DNA from: Pseudomonas sp. | Lineage (GTDB): Bacteria > Pseudomonadota > Gammaproteobacteria > Pseudomonadales > Pseudomonadaceae | Direction: 5' to 3' | DNA: 64,000 nucleotides | Assembly: GCF_030684895.1 (NCBI RefSeq) | Contig: NZ_JAUXXP010000041.1 | Location: forward strand, 19,698 to 83,697 | Shown: positions 23,865 to 31,946 of the stretch, one piece after another | How positions within the stretch are numbered: the first letter of the stretch is position 1 | Layout: every line of letters begins with the position of its first letter | Notes under the pieces: model-generated | What the model saw: the letters and a program-made list of their open reading frames with translations, nothing else | What the model was told of the DNA's origin: nothing | The model's database searches: none | Made by a program: the position numbers and the translations under genes

Positions 23865-24341
23865 ATGAACCGCGATAGACCGCACAGCGACATGCAGCAC
23901 AGCGACCCGCAGATCGCCACCCGTCAGCGCTGGATGGGCGTACTCGCCCGCGCCAGCGGCCAACTGGCGGCCTATGAGTCCGCGTTGAAGGAAGCCGAGT
24001 ACCGCCTGATTCGCGCCCCGGAAATCGGCATGACCCTGGTGCGTGGGCGTATGGGCGGCACCGGTAGCCCGTTCAATCTTGGCGAGATGAGCGTGACCCG
24101 CTGCGTGGTGCGCCTGGCCGATGGCCGCACCGGTTACAGCTACGTGGCTGGCCGCGACAAACAACACGCCGAACTGGCGGCCCTGGCCGACGCCCATTTG
24201 CAGGGCGCCGAGCAGCCGCATTGGCTGAGCCGACTGATCGAACCCCTGGCGGCAGCGCAGCACGCCCAACAGGCGGCCAAGGCCGCAGAAACCGCAACCA
24301 CCCAGGTGGAATTCTTCACCCTGGTCCGAGGAGAAGACTGA
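23865..24341 (+). CDS. phnG: C-P lyase core subunit PhnG
   Basis: Subunit of the carbon-phosphorus lyase core complex (PhnGHIJ), which forms the ribosylphosphonate 5-triphosphate intermediate together with PhnI. The ATG at 23865, behind GGAGG, gives 158 residues; two TTG codons just upstream are less likely. Typical PhnG features are QRWMGVLARASGQLAAYESA near residue 20, RAPEIGMTLVRGRMGGTGSP and LGEMSVTRCVVRL. The stop overlaps the phnH ATG by one base. Confidence 0.93.
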   Translation: MNRDRPHSDMQHSDPQIATRQRWMGVLARASGQLAAYESALKEAEYRLIRAPEIGMTLVRGRMGGTGSPFNLGEMSVTRCVVRLADGRTGYSYVAGRDKQHAELAALADAHLQGAEQPHWLSRLIEPLAAAQHAQQAAKAAETATTQVEFFTLVRGED

Positions 24342-24952
24342 TGAACGCGGCGAATAGCTCGCAATGGCTGCAACCGGCCTTCAATGATCCGGTGCTGGAT
24401 GCGCAGACCAGCTTCCGCAGTGCCCTCAAGGCCCTGGCCGAGCCTGGCCTGGCGCAACCGCTGAACCGCGCCCTGGCCCTGGAAAACCTGCATCCGGCGA
24501 CCTACGCCCTGTGCCTGGCGTTTCTTGATGTCGACACGCCGCTGTGGCTGGCGCCGCGTTTCGACACCCCGGCGATCCGCGCCAATCTGGCGTTCCACTG
24601 CGGTTGCCCGATTGTCGCCGAGCGCGAGCTGGCGCTGTTTGCCCTGCTCGATGAAAGCGAGCTGACGGATCTGTCGGATTTCGATAATGGCAGCGAGCGC
24701 TACCCGGACCAGTCCTGCACCTTGCTGATCCAGCTCGATGCCCTCAGCAATGGCGACGCGCTGCGCTGGCGTGGGCCGGGCATCAAGGACGTGCGCTGCG
24801 TCGAGCTGCCACTGCCGGCGGTGTTCTGGCAACAGCGCCAGGCGCGCAGTGCTTTTCCCCGTGGTCTGGATGCCTTCTTCGCTGCTGGCGATCAGGTGAT
24901 CGGCCTGCCGCGCAGCACCCGCGTGCTGCTGAGTGCAGAGGAGGCTGCCTGA
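24341..24952 (+). CDS. phnH: C-P lyase core subunit PhnH
   Basis: A 203-residue component of the PhnGHIJ complex, homologous in fold to PLP transferases but without cofactor. It begins MNAANSSQWLQPAFNDPVLD and includes QTSFRSALKALAEPG, typical of PhnH, and a C-terminal FPRGLDAFFAAGDQVIGLPR motif. The start is chosen at the TGATG junction with phnG because a GAGGAG site is present; the frame is open much further upstream inside phnG. One-base overlap with phnI shows translational coupling. Confidence 0.93.
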   Translation: MNAANSSQWLQPAFNDPVLDAQTSFRSALKALAEPGLAQPLNRALALENLHPATYALCLAFLDVDTPLWLAPRFDTPAIRANLAFHCGCPIVAERELALFALLDESELTDLSDFDNGSERYPDQSCTLLIQLDALSNGDALRWRGPGIKDVRCVELPLPAVFWQQRQARSAFPRGLDAFFAAGDQVIGLPRSTRVLLSAEEAA

Positions 24953-26043
24953 TGTACGTCGCCGTCAAAGGTGGCGAGCGCGCCATCGACAATGCCCATT
25001 TGCTGCTGGCCAAGAAGCGCCGTGGCGATACCACCATCCCTGAACTCAGTGTCGAACAAGTGCGAGAGCAGATGCCCCTGGCCGTGGCCCGGGTGATGAG
25101 CGAAGGCTCGTTGTATGACCCGCAGTTGGCTGCACTGGCGATCAAGCAGGCGGCCGGCGACCTGATGGAAGCGATCTTCCTGCTGCGCGCCTACCGCACC
25201 ACGCTGCCGCGTTTCGGTGCCAGCGCTGCGCTGGACACCACGCAGATGCAGCTGAGCCGGCGCATTTCGGCGACCTTCAAGGATTTGCCCGGCGGCCAGC
25301 TGCTCGGCCCGACCTTCGACTACAGCCACCGTCTGCTGGATTTCGCCCTGCTGGCCGAGGGCGAGCAGCCAGGGCCACAGATTGATCGGCAGGCTGAACT
25401 GTCGCCGTGCCCGCGGGTGCTGGATTTTCTCGCCGACGAAGGCCTGATGGCCCGCGAAGTCGATGAAGGTTCTGCCGTGCCGGATATCACCCGCGAACCG
25501 CTGGACTTCCCCGCTAGCCGCGCCCAGCGCCTGCAGGCTCTGGCCCGTGGTGACGAAGGCTTTCTCCTGGCGCTGGGTTACTCCACCCAGCGCGGCTACG
25601 GGCGCAATCACCCCTTTGCCGGGGAGATTCGCATTGGCGAGGTCGAGGTTTGGCTGGAGCCGGAAGAGCTCGGCTTCGCCGTGCCGCTGGGCGATATCGA
25701 AGTGACCGAGTGCGAAATGGTCAACCAGTTCGTCGGTGGCAAGGGCATCGATGCGCAGTTCACCCGTGGCTACGGCCTGGCCTTTGGCTATGCCGAGCGC
25801 AAGGCCATGGGCATGGCCCTGGTCGACCGCTCGCTGCGCGCCGCCGAGTACGCCGAGGAAGTGGAAGGCCCGGCGCAGCAGGAAGAGTTTGTGCTGATGC
25901 ACTGCGACAACGTCGAGGCCGCCGGTTTTGTCTCGCACCTGAAATTGCCGCACTACGTCGACTTCCAATCCGAGCTGGAGCTGATCCGCAAACTGCGCAA
26001 GCAGACCTGCGAGCAGCCAGCCGCCGAGGAGCAACGCGCATGA
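24952..26043 (+). CDS. phnI: C-P lyase core subunit PhnI (nucleosidase)
   Basis: The 363-residue catalytic subunit that, with PhnGHL, transfers alkylphosphonate to the ribose of ATP, displacing adenine. It starts MYVAVKGGERAIDNAHLLLA, the hallmark of the family, and contains DTTQMQLSRRISATFKDLPGG and a C-terminal segment with HCDNVEAAGFVSHLKLPHYVD. It overlaps phnH by one base and phnJ by four. Confidence 0.95.
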   Translation: MYVAVKGGERAIDNAHLLLAKKRRGDTTIPELSVEQVREQMPLAVARVMSEGSLYDPQLAALAIKQAAGDLMEAIFLLRAYRTTLPRFGASAALDTTQMQLSRRISATFKDLPGGQLLGPTFDYSHRLLDFALLAEGEQPGPQIDRQAELSPCPRVLDFLADEGLMAREVDEGSAVPDITREPLDFPASRAQRLQALARGDEGFLLALGYSTQRGYGRNHPFAGEIRIGEVEVWLEPEELGFAVPLGDIEVTECEMVNQFVGGKGIDAQFTRGYGLAFGYAERKAMGMALVDRSLRAAEYAEEVEGPAQQEEFVLMHCDNVEAAGFVSHLKLPHYVDFQSELELIRKLRKQTCEQPAAEEQRA

Positions 26044-26918
26044 ATGCCCAGGCCCAAACGCAGTATGCAACTGAGGTTGGCTATAACTTCGCCTACCTCG
26101 ATGAACAAACCAAACGCATGATCCGTCGTGGCCTGCTTAAGGCCGTGGCGATTCCCGGTTATCAGGTGCCATTCGGCGGCCGCGAGATGCCGCTGCCCTA
26201 CGGCTGGGGCACCGGCGGTATGCAGCTGACTGCGGCGATTCTCGGTGCGGACGATGTGCTTAAGGTGATCGACCAGGGCGCGGATGACACCACCAATGCG
26301 GTGTCGATCCGGCGCTTCTTCGCCCGCACCGCCGGGGTCAAAACCACCACGCGCACCCCGGAGGCGACGGTGATTCAGACCCGTCACCGCATCCCGGAAA
26401 CGCCGCTCAATGGTGACCAGATCATGGTCTACCAGGTGCCTATCCCCGAGCCGCTGCGCTTTATCGAACCCTCGGAAACCGAGACCCGCACCATGCATGC
26501 GCTGGAAGACTACGGCGTGATGCACGTGAAGCTGTACGAGGACATCGCCACCTTCGGCCATATCGCCACCAGCTACGCCTACCCGGTGACGGTGGATGAG
26601 CGCTACGTGATGGACCCGTCACCGATCCCCAAATTCGACAACCCCAAGCTGCACATGAGCCCGGCGCTGATGCTGTTCGGTGCCGGTCGCGAGAAGCGCC
26701 TGTATGCCGTACCACCGTACACCCGGGTGGTCAGCCTGGACTTCGAAGACCACCCGTTCGAGATCCAGCGCTGGGACGAGTGCTGCGCCTTTTGCGGCAG
26801 CCACGACTCTTATCTGGACGAACTGATCGTCGACGACGCCGGCAGCAAGCGCTTCGTCTGCTCCGACACCGATTACTGCATGCAACGCCGTGACCTTGAA
26901 GAGGAGGGCGAGCAATGA
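26040..26918 (+). CDS. phnJ: Alpha-D-ribose 1-methylphosphonate 5-phosphate C-P lyase
   Basis: The radical-SAM-like enzyme that breaks the carbon-phosphorus bond, releasing the alkane and a cyclic ribose phosphate. The start at 26040 (ATGA overlap with phnI) gives 292 residues beginning MNAQAQTQYATEVGYNFAYL. All four cluster/radical cysteines are present in the diagnostic CX2CX21CX5C arrangement: Cys249, Cys252, Cys274 and Cys280. PYGWGTGGMQLTAAIL and VYQVPIPEPLRFIEPSE are conserved. An intact Cys motif indicates a functional C-P lyase. It overlaps phnK by four bases. Confidence 0.97.
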   Translation: MNAQAQTQYATEVGYNFAYLDEQTKRMIRRGLLKAVAIPGYQVPFGGREMPLPYGWGTGGMQLTAAILGADDVLKVIDQGADDTTNAVSIRRFFARTAGVKTTTRTPEATVIQTRHRIPETPLNGDQIMVYQVPIPEPLRFIEPSETETRTMHALEDYGVMHVKLYEDIATFGHIATSYAYPVTVDERYVMDPSPIPKFDNPKLHMSPALMLFGAGREKRLYAVPPYTRVVSLDFEDHPFEIQRWDECCAFCGSHDSYLDELIVDDAGSKRFVCSDTDYCMQRRDLEEEGEQ

Positions 26919-27724
26919 GTGCTGCCGAGAAAATGCACCTGCACACCGACACGGCGCAGCCGCTGTTCAGCGTGCGTGACCTGACCCGCCTATACGGTTT
27001 GGAGAAGGGCTGCCAGGGCGTGTCCTTTGATCTCTATCCCGGCGAGGTGCTGGGCATTGTCGGCGAGTCCGGGTCGGGCAAGTCGACCCTGCTCAGCCTG
27101 CTCTCCGGGCGCTGTCCGCCGGATCGTGGCGCGGTCAGTTATCGCGATACAGCCGGCAACTGGCTCGACCTGTACAGCGCCAGCGAAGCGCAGCGGCGCA
27201 CACTGCTGCGCACCGAGTGGGGCTTTGTCGAGCAGAACCCGCGTGACGGCCTGCGCATGGGCGTGTCGGCCGGCGCCAATATCGGCGAGCGGCTGATGGC
27301 TCAGGGCGTGCGTCATTACGGCGAGCTGCGTGCGGCCGGTATTGACTGGTTGAGCCAGGTGGAAATCGATCCGCTGCGCATCGACGACCTGCCGCGCACC
27401 TTCTCCGGCGGCATGCAGCAGCGCTTGCAGATCGCCCGCAACCTGGTCTCCAGCCCACGCCTGATCTTTATGGACGAACCCACCGGCGGCCTCGATGTGT
27501 CGGTGCAAGCACGCCTGCTCGACCTGTTGCGCGGCCTGGTGCGTGAGCTGGACCTGGCGGTGGTGATCGTCACCCACGACCTGGCGGTGGCGCGCTTGCT
27601 GGCCGACCGGTTGATGGTGATGCGCCGCTCCCACGTGGTCGAGGCCGGTCTCACTGACCAGATTCTCGATGACCCGCAGCATCCCTATTCGCAGTTGCTG
27701 GTGTCGTCTGTCCTGCAGCCATAA
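26915..27724 (+). CDS. phnK: C-P lyase accessory ATPase PhnK
   Basis: A 269-residue ABC-type ATPase that docks on the PhnGHIJ core rather than acting in transport. Walker A is [16 protein letters not shown], the Q-loop region is WGFVEQNPRDGLRMGVSAG, the signature is FSGGMQQRLQIARNL and Walker B is LIFMDEPTGGLDVS. The start overlaps the phnJ stop (ATGA). A 166-bp gap with a BIME then separates it from phnL. Confidence 0.95.
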   Translation: MSAAEKMHLHTDTAQPLFSVRDLTRLYGLEKGCQGVSFDLYPGEVLGIVGESGSGKSTLLSLLSGRCPPDRGAVSYRDTAGNWLDLYSASEAQRRTLLRTEWGFVEQNPRDGLRMGVSAGANIGERLMAQGVRHYGELRAAGIDWLSQVEIDPLRIDDLPRTFSGGMQQRLQIARNLVSSPRLIFMDEPTGGLDVSVQARLLDLLRGLVRELDLAVVIVTHDLAVARLLADRLMVMRRSHVVEAGLTDQILDDPQHPYSQLLVSSVLQP

Positions 27725-27737
27725 GGCGGGGCTTGTC

Positions 27738-27845
27738 TCCCCTCTCCCGCATGCGGGAGAGGGGCCGGGGGAGAGGGCCTGTGCACCGCACCGAGTCGCC
27801 TGTAACACCCTCTCCCCAGCCCTCTCCCATAAATGGGAGAGGGGG
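27738..27845. repeat. CCCTCTCCC-type BIME, inverted pair, inside the phn operon
   Basis: The left half CCCCTCTCCCGCATGCGGGA with its GAGGGG arm is a hairpin followed by a CCGGGGGAGAGGGC tail. About 40 bases later the inverted half, CCCTCTCCCCAGCCCTCTCC with CATAAATGGGAGAGGGG, follows. It fills most of the phnK-phnL gap. Related copies are at 30207-30248, 35420-35508 and 45776-45874. Confidence 0.85.
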
Positions 27846-27890
27846 CAGACCGCACATGGCGGAGGCAAATCATTGGTATTTGAGGTGTGT

Positions 27891-28604
27891 ATGAACAACC
27901 TTATCGAGGTCTCCGGCCTCAGCAAGACCTTCACCCTGCATCAGCAGCACGGCGTGGTGCTGAATGTATTGAGTGGGCTGCATTTCAGTGTGCGTGCCGG
28001 CGAGTGCCTGGTGCTGCACGGCCAATCCGGGGCGGGCAAGTCGACCTTGCTGCGCACCCTGTACGGCAACTACCTGGCCGCTGGCGGCAGCATTCGCGTG
28101 CGTCATCAGAATGAATGGGTTGAGCTGGTTGGCGCCGAACCGCGCCAGGTGCTGGCGGTACGCCGGCAGACCCTGGGCTATGTCAGCCAGTTTCTGCGGG
28201 TGATTCCTCGGGTCGCCACCCTGGATGTGGTGACGGAACCGGCTCTAGCCCGTGGTTGGAGCAAAGCGGATGCCGAAGCACGGGCGAAAAGCCTGCTCAG
28301 CCGCCTGAATATCCCCCAGGCCTTGTGGCAGCTGGCCCCTGGCACCTTCTCGGGCGGCGAGCAGCAGCGGGTGAATATCGCCCGCGGCTTTATGGTCGCC
28401 TGGCCGTTGATGCTGTTGGACGAACCCACCGCTTCCCTGGACGACGCCAACCGCCAGGTGGTGCTGGAACTGATCGATGAAGCCAAGGCCGCCGGCAGCG
28501 CGCTGATCGGCATCTTCCACGACCGCGCCGCCCGTGAGGCGGTGGCCGATCGCTACCTTGATATGAGCGCTGCGGCGCAGCAGGAGTATGTATATGCCGG
28601 TTGA
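27891..28604 (+). CDS. phnL: C-P lyase ATPase PhnL
   Basis: A 237-residue ABC-type ATPase needed with PhnGHI to form the ribosyl phosphonate. The ATG at 27891 gives MNNLIEVSGLSKTFTLHQQ; the open frame upstream runs through the BIME and is not coding. Walker A is GQSGAGKSTLLRTLYG, the signature is FSGGEQQRVNIARGF and Walker B is LMLLDEPTASLDD. A weak GAGGTG site lies upstream. It overlaps phnM by 11 bases. Confidence 0.94.
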   Translation: MNNLIEVSGLSKTFTLHQQHGVVLNVLSGLHFSVRAGECLVLHGQSGAGKSTLLRTLYGNYLAAGGSIRVRHQNEWVELVGAEPRQVLAVRRQTLGYVSQFLRVIPRVATLDVVTEPALARGWSKADAEARAKSLLSRLNIPQALWQLAPGTFSGGEQQRVNIARGFMVAWPLMLLDEPTASLDDANRQVVLELIDEAKAAGSALIGIFHDRAAREAVADRYLDMSAAAQQEYVYAG

Positions 28605-29739
28605 ACAGATTCTGACCAACGCGCGGATCGTCACCGCCGAGCAGGAGTTTGTCGGCACCCTGGTGCTGCGCGATGGCCTGATTGCCCAGGTGGAAGAGGG
28701 CGTCAGCGGCTTGCCCCAGGCGCAGAACTTGAGCGGTGATTACCTGCTGCCCGGCCTGGTCGAGTTGCACACCGACAACCTGGAAAAATACATGAGCCCA
28801 CGGCCGGGGGTGGATTGGCCATCGGCCTCGGCGGTGCTGACCCACGATGCGCAGATCGCCTCGGCGGGCATCACCACGGTGTTCGATGCCCTGGCGATTG
28901 GCGACGTCAACCCGCGCGGCAAGCGCATGCAGCAACTGCCGGCGATGCTCGAAGCGATTGCTTCAGCGGCCGCGGCCGGGCATATGCGCGCCGATCACCG
29001 CCTGCACCTGCGTTGCGAGGTTTGCCACCCGGAGACCCTCGCGGTGTTTCGCGATCTGGTCGAGCACCCGCTGGTGCAACTGGTCTCGGTGATGGATCAC
29101 GCGCCGGGCCAGCGCCAGTTCGCCAAGGAAGACAAATACCGCGAGTACTACATGGGCAAGTACCACCTCAGCGAAGCGGAGATGGATGCCTTTATCGTCG
29201 AGCAGGTGGACAACTCACGGCAGTACAGCGACCGCCAGCGCCGCAGCATTGTTGCCGACTGCCAGGCTCGTGGTATTTCCGTGGCCAGCCATGACGACGC
29301 GACCCAGGCCCATGTGCAGGAGTCGGCGAGCTTTGGCATGTCCATCGCCGAATTCCCCACCACCCTTGAGGCGGCCAAGGCCAGCCACGAACTGGGCCTG
29401 AAGGTGCTGATGGGCGCGCCGAATATCGTTCGCGGTGGTTCGCACTCGGGCAATATCGCCGCCGCCGAACTGGCCCAACACGGTGTGCTGGATATCCTCT
29501 CCAGCGACTACTACCCGGCTAGCCTGCTGCAGGCCGCTTTGCTGCTGGCCGGGCAGGATAACGGCTATGATCTGCCGCGAGCGATTGCCACCGTCAGCCG
29601 CGTGCCGGCACAGGCGGCGGGGCTGCATGATCGCGGCGAAATCCGCGTCGGCCTGCGTGCCGACCTGGTGCAGGCACAGGTGCACGGGGGCCAGGCGGTG
29701 ATCCAGCAAGTCTGGCGACAAGCGAAAAGGGTGTTCTGA
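28594..29739 (+). CDS. phnM: Ribose triphosphonate pyrophosphatase PhnM
   Basis: Amidohydrolase-fold enzyme that removes pyrophosphate from alpha-D-ribose 1-methylphosphonate 5-triphosphate. The ATG at 28594 is seven bases after CAGGAG, whereas the ATG two codons earlier is too close to it, so 381 residues (MPVEQILTNARIVTAEQE) is preferred. The metal motif LVELHTDNLEKYMSPRPGVD is diagnostic. Further conserved segments are VMDHAPGQRQF, VASHDDATQAHV and LSSDYYPASLL. It overlaps phnN by one base. Confidence 0.95.
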   Translation: MPVEQILTNARIVTAEQEFVGTLVLRDGLIAQVEEGVSGLPQAQNLSGDYLLPGLVELHTDNLEKYMSPRPGVDWPSASAVLTHDAQIASAGITTVFDALAIGDVNPRGKRMQQLPAMLEAIASAAAAGHMRADHRLHLRCEVCHPETLAVFRDLVEHPLVQLVSVMDHAPGQRQFAKEDKYREYYMGKYHLSEAEMDAFIVEQVDNSRQYSDRQRRSIVADCQARGISVASHDDATQAHVQESASFGMSIAEFPTTLEAAKASHELGLKVLMGAPNIVRGGSHSGNIAAAELAQHGVLDILSSDYYPASLLQAALLLAGQDNGYDLPRAIATVSRVPAQAAGLHDRGEIRVGLRADLVQAQVHGGQAVIQQVWRQAKRVF

Positions 29740-30347
29740 TGAGCGGCCGGTTGATCTATCTGATGGGGCCTTCGGGCTCGGGCAAGGACAGCCTGTTGAA
29801 TGCCGCGCGCGCGCGCCTGGCCGAACGAAATTGTGTGATCGCCCGGCGGGTCATTACCCGCTCGGCGGAAGCGGTGGGCGAGGACGCCATCGGCGTGTCG
29901 CCTGCCGAGTTCGACCAGCAGGAAGCCGCCGGCGCTTTTGCCCTGAGCTGGCGCGCCAATGGCCTGGCCTATGGCATCCCACGGCAGATCGATGACTGGC
30001 TGGCGGCGGCGCAGGATGTGCTGGTCAACGGTTCGCGCGGCTATCTGCCCAGGGCGCGCGAGCGTTATCCCGAACTGCTGGCGATTCTGCTGCAGGTGGA
30101 TGAAGCGGCCTTGCGTCAGCGCTTGCAAGCGCGCGGCCGGGAAAGCGCCGAGCAGATCGAGGCGCGCTTGGCGCGCAGCCGCGAACTGCAACCGCACGCT
30201 GCTTGCTCCCCTCTCCCGCTTGCGGGAGAGGGGCCGGGGGAGAGGGCCGAGGTCGAGCCGCAATACCTGCTCAATAACTCCGGCCCGCTCGAACAGACCG
30301 TCACCCAGTTGCTGCAGCTGCTTAGCGATACGCGCACATGCGCCTGA
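29739..30347 (+). CDS. phnN: Ribose 1,5-bisphosphokinase PhnN with a repeat-derived insertion
   Basis: Phosphorylates ribose 1,5-bisphosphate to PRPP, linking C-P lyase output to central metabolism. The 202-residue product is longer than the usual roughly 185. The guanylate-kinase-like P loop is YLMGPSGSGKDSLL, followed by VITRSAEAVGEDAIGV and WRANGLAYGIP. Residues about 157-170 (SPLPLAGEGPGERA) are translated from the same BIME found between phnK and phnL, inserted in frame ahead of the last 30 or so residues. The reading frame is intact, so the enzyme may tolerate it; activity is unproven. It overlaps phnP by 10 bases. Confidence 0.92.
   Translation: MSGRLIYLMGPSGSGKDSLLNAARARLAERNCVIARRVITRSAEAVGEDAIGVSPAEFDQQEAAGAFALSWRANGLAYGIPRQIDDWLAAAQDVLVNGSRGYLPRARERYPELLAILLQVDEAALRQRLQARGRESAEQIEARLARSRELQPHAACSPLPLAGEGPGERAEVEPQYLLNNSGPLEQTVTQLLQLLSDTRTCA
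30207..30248. repeat. CCCTCTCCC repeat unit embedded in phnN
   Basis: CCCCTCTCCCGCTTGCGGGA with a GAGGGG arm and a CCGGGGGAGAGGGC tail: a single repeat unit lying in frame within phnN. It is almost identical to the left half of the phnK-phnL BIME. Confidence 0.85.
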
Positions 30348-31102
30348 CCCTGCTCGGCACCGGCGATGCGCGGCAGGTGCCGGTATACAACTGCAGCTGC
30401 GTGGCCTGCGATAGCGCACGGGTAAATCCTGCGCGGCGGCGTGGGCCGTGTTGCGCCTTGATCGAATATGGTACGCAGCGCTGGTTGATCGACTCGGGCC
30501 TGACCGATCTGTGCGAGCGCTTTCCACCCCATAGCCTGAGCGGCATTCTGCAAACCCATTACCACGCCGATCACGCCCAGGGCTTGCTGCACCTGCGCTG
30601 GGGCCAGGGGCTGATTATTCCGGTGCATGGCCCGGATGATCCGGAAGGCTTGGCCGATCTGTACAAACACCCTGGCATTCTCGATTTCAGCCAGCCGTTT
30701 GCTGCTTTCGAGCAACGGCAGTTGGGCGAGTTAAGCGTTACGGCGCTGCCGCTCAATCACTCCAAGCTGACCTTCGGCTATCTCTTGGAAGGCCCTGCGG
30801 TAAACGGAGAGCGGCGACGTATTGCCTACCTCACCGATACCCTCGGCGTGCCGGACGCCAGTGCCGAGGTCCTGCGCCAGCAGCCGCTGGATCTGCTGGT
30901 GCTGGACTGCTCCACCGCGCCGCAACCCATCGCCCCGCGCAATCACAACGACCTGACCCGCGCGCTGGAAGTGGCCTTGCAGTTGCAGCCCAGAGAAACC
31001 GTGCTGACCCATATCGGCCACAGCTTCGACGCCTGGCTGCTGGAACACCCCGATGCCTTGCCTGCGGGGGTTAGCCTGGCCTTTGATGGGCGAGTGTTAT
31101 GA
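30338..31102 (+). CDS. phnP: Phosphoribosyl cyclic phosphodiesterase PhnP
   Basis: Metallo-beta-lactamase-fold enzyme that opens the 5-phosphoribosyl 1,2-cyclic phosphate made by PhnJ. The product has 254 residues starting MRLTLLGTGDARQVPVYNC. The metal motif QTHYHADHAQG is complete and an extra Cys-rich structural-zinc region (NCSCVACDSARVNPARRRG) sits near the N terminus, as in E. coli PhnP. A conserved HIGHSFDAWL motif is near the C terminus. It is the last gene of the operon; no phnO is present. Confidence 0.95.
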   Translation: MRLTLLGTGDARQVPVYNCSCVACDSARVNPARRRGPCCALIEYGTQRWLIDSGLTDLCERFPPHSLSGILQTHYHADHAQGLLHLRWGQGLIIPVHGPDDPEGLADLYKHPGILDFSQPFAAFEQRQLGELSVTALPLNHSKLTFGYLLEGPAVNGERRRIAYLTDTLGVPDASAEVLRQQPLDLLVLDCSTAPQPIAPRNHNDLTRALEVALQLQPRETVLTHIGHSFDAWLLEHPDALPAGVSLAFDGRVL

Positions 31103-31119
31103 GCAGGTTGTCAGCGTTC

Positions 31120-31169
31120 GTAGGGTCATAAGGCAAAAAGATGGACAAGCTGCGCGTTGTCCACCCTAC
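31120..31169. repeat. GTAGGG...CCCTAC repeat, diverged copy
   Basis: GTAGGGTCAT...GATGGACAA...TTGTCCACCCTAC forms an imperfect hairpin just after phnP. It belongs to the GTAGGGTGG family seen at 6182 and 7848. Confidence 0.6.
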
Positions 31170-31209
31170 GAATGGCCACCACAACGTAGGGAGGCCTTTA
31201 ATCCAGCCC

Positions 31210-31269
31210 GTAGCCCGGATGCAATCCGGGGAATTGTGCCACCCATGCCCCGGATTTCATCCGGGCTAC
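31210..31269. repeat. GTAGCCCGGATG REP-like palindrome
   Basis: GTAGCCCGGATGCAATCCGG mirrored by CCCCGGATTTCATCCGGG then CTAC, the same unit as 7752-7819 and 48262-48320. It lies between convergent phnP and the lrp-like gene and may act as a terminator for both. Confidence 0.8.
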
Positions 31270-31277
31270 AACACTGC

Positions 31278-31745
31278 TCAATCCAACGGTAATTCAGTGG
31301 TGCGTTTAACTTCGCTCATGGCGATATGCGAGTGCGCTTCGTGCACATGCGGGCGTTGCAGCAGGTGGTCGCGCAGAAAACGTTCGTAGCTGGCGATGTC
31401 CTTGGCCACCACCTTGAGCAGGTAATCCGAGCCGCCGGCCATGGTGAAGCACTCCAGCACCTCGGGGTAACCGACCACCGCCTGCTCGAATTCTTCCAGG
31501 TTGCTGCGCCCGTGCGCCGAGAGTTTGATATCGACAAACACGGTGATGCTGAAGCCCAGTTGCTTGTGGCTGAGCAGGGCAACCTTGCGCTCGATAATGC
31601 CTTCTTCCTGCATGCGGTGAATCCGCCGCCAGCAGGGCGATTGTGACAATTCCACCTTCTCAGCGATCTCGGCGGCGGAGAGGTCGGCGTTGTGTTGCAG
31701 CAGGCGGAGAATCTTGCGGTCGATGGGGCTGAGTTTTTCTTGCAT
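31278..31745 (-). CDS. Lrp/AsnC-family transcriptional regulator
   Basis: A 155-residue Lrp-type regulator. The N-terminal helix-turn-helix includes LSPIDRKILRLLQHNADLSA and EIAEKVELSQSPCWRRIHR. The C-terminal RAM domain (amino-acid sensing) has VVGYPEVLECFTMAGGSDY and VVAKDIASYERFLRD. It is divergent from the oxidoreductase/leucine dehydrogenase pair across about 200 bp, which suggests it controls them in response to a branched-chain or aromatic amino acid, comparable to BkdR. That target is inference. Confidence 0.9.
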   Translation of the reverse strand: MQEKLSPIDRKILRLLQHNADLSAAEIAEKVELSQSPCWRRIHRMQEEGIIERKVALLSHKQLGFSITVFVDIKLSAHGRSNLEEFEQAVVGYPEVLECFTMAGGSDYLLKVVAKDIASYERFLRDHLLQRPHVHEAHSHIAMSEVKRTTELPLD

Positions 31746-31946
31746 GACTGTTCCGAATTTTTTGTTCTTGTTGGATTAATCATGCGCAGTATCTGCAAAA
31801 CGGCCAGCAAAAAGAAATAAAAAAGCCGCGCGCTCCGTTCATATTCTTGGCCATACGCCTTGTGTGGTGATCCCGCACTAGGCTTAACAAGGGTGGCATT
31901 AACCGTTGCCAACCCAGCTCTCGATAAAAATAACAGGAGCACCACC

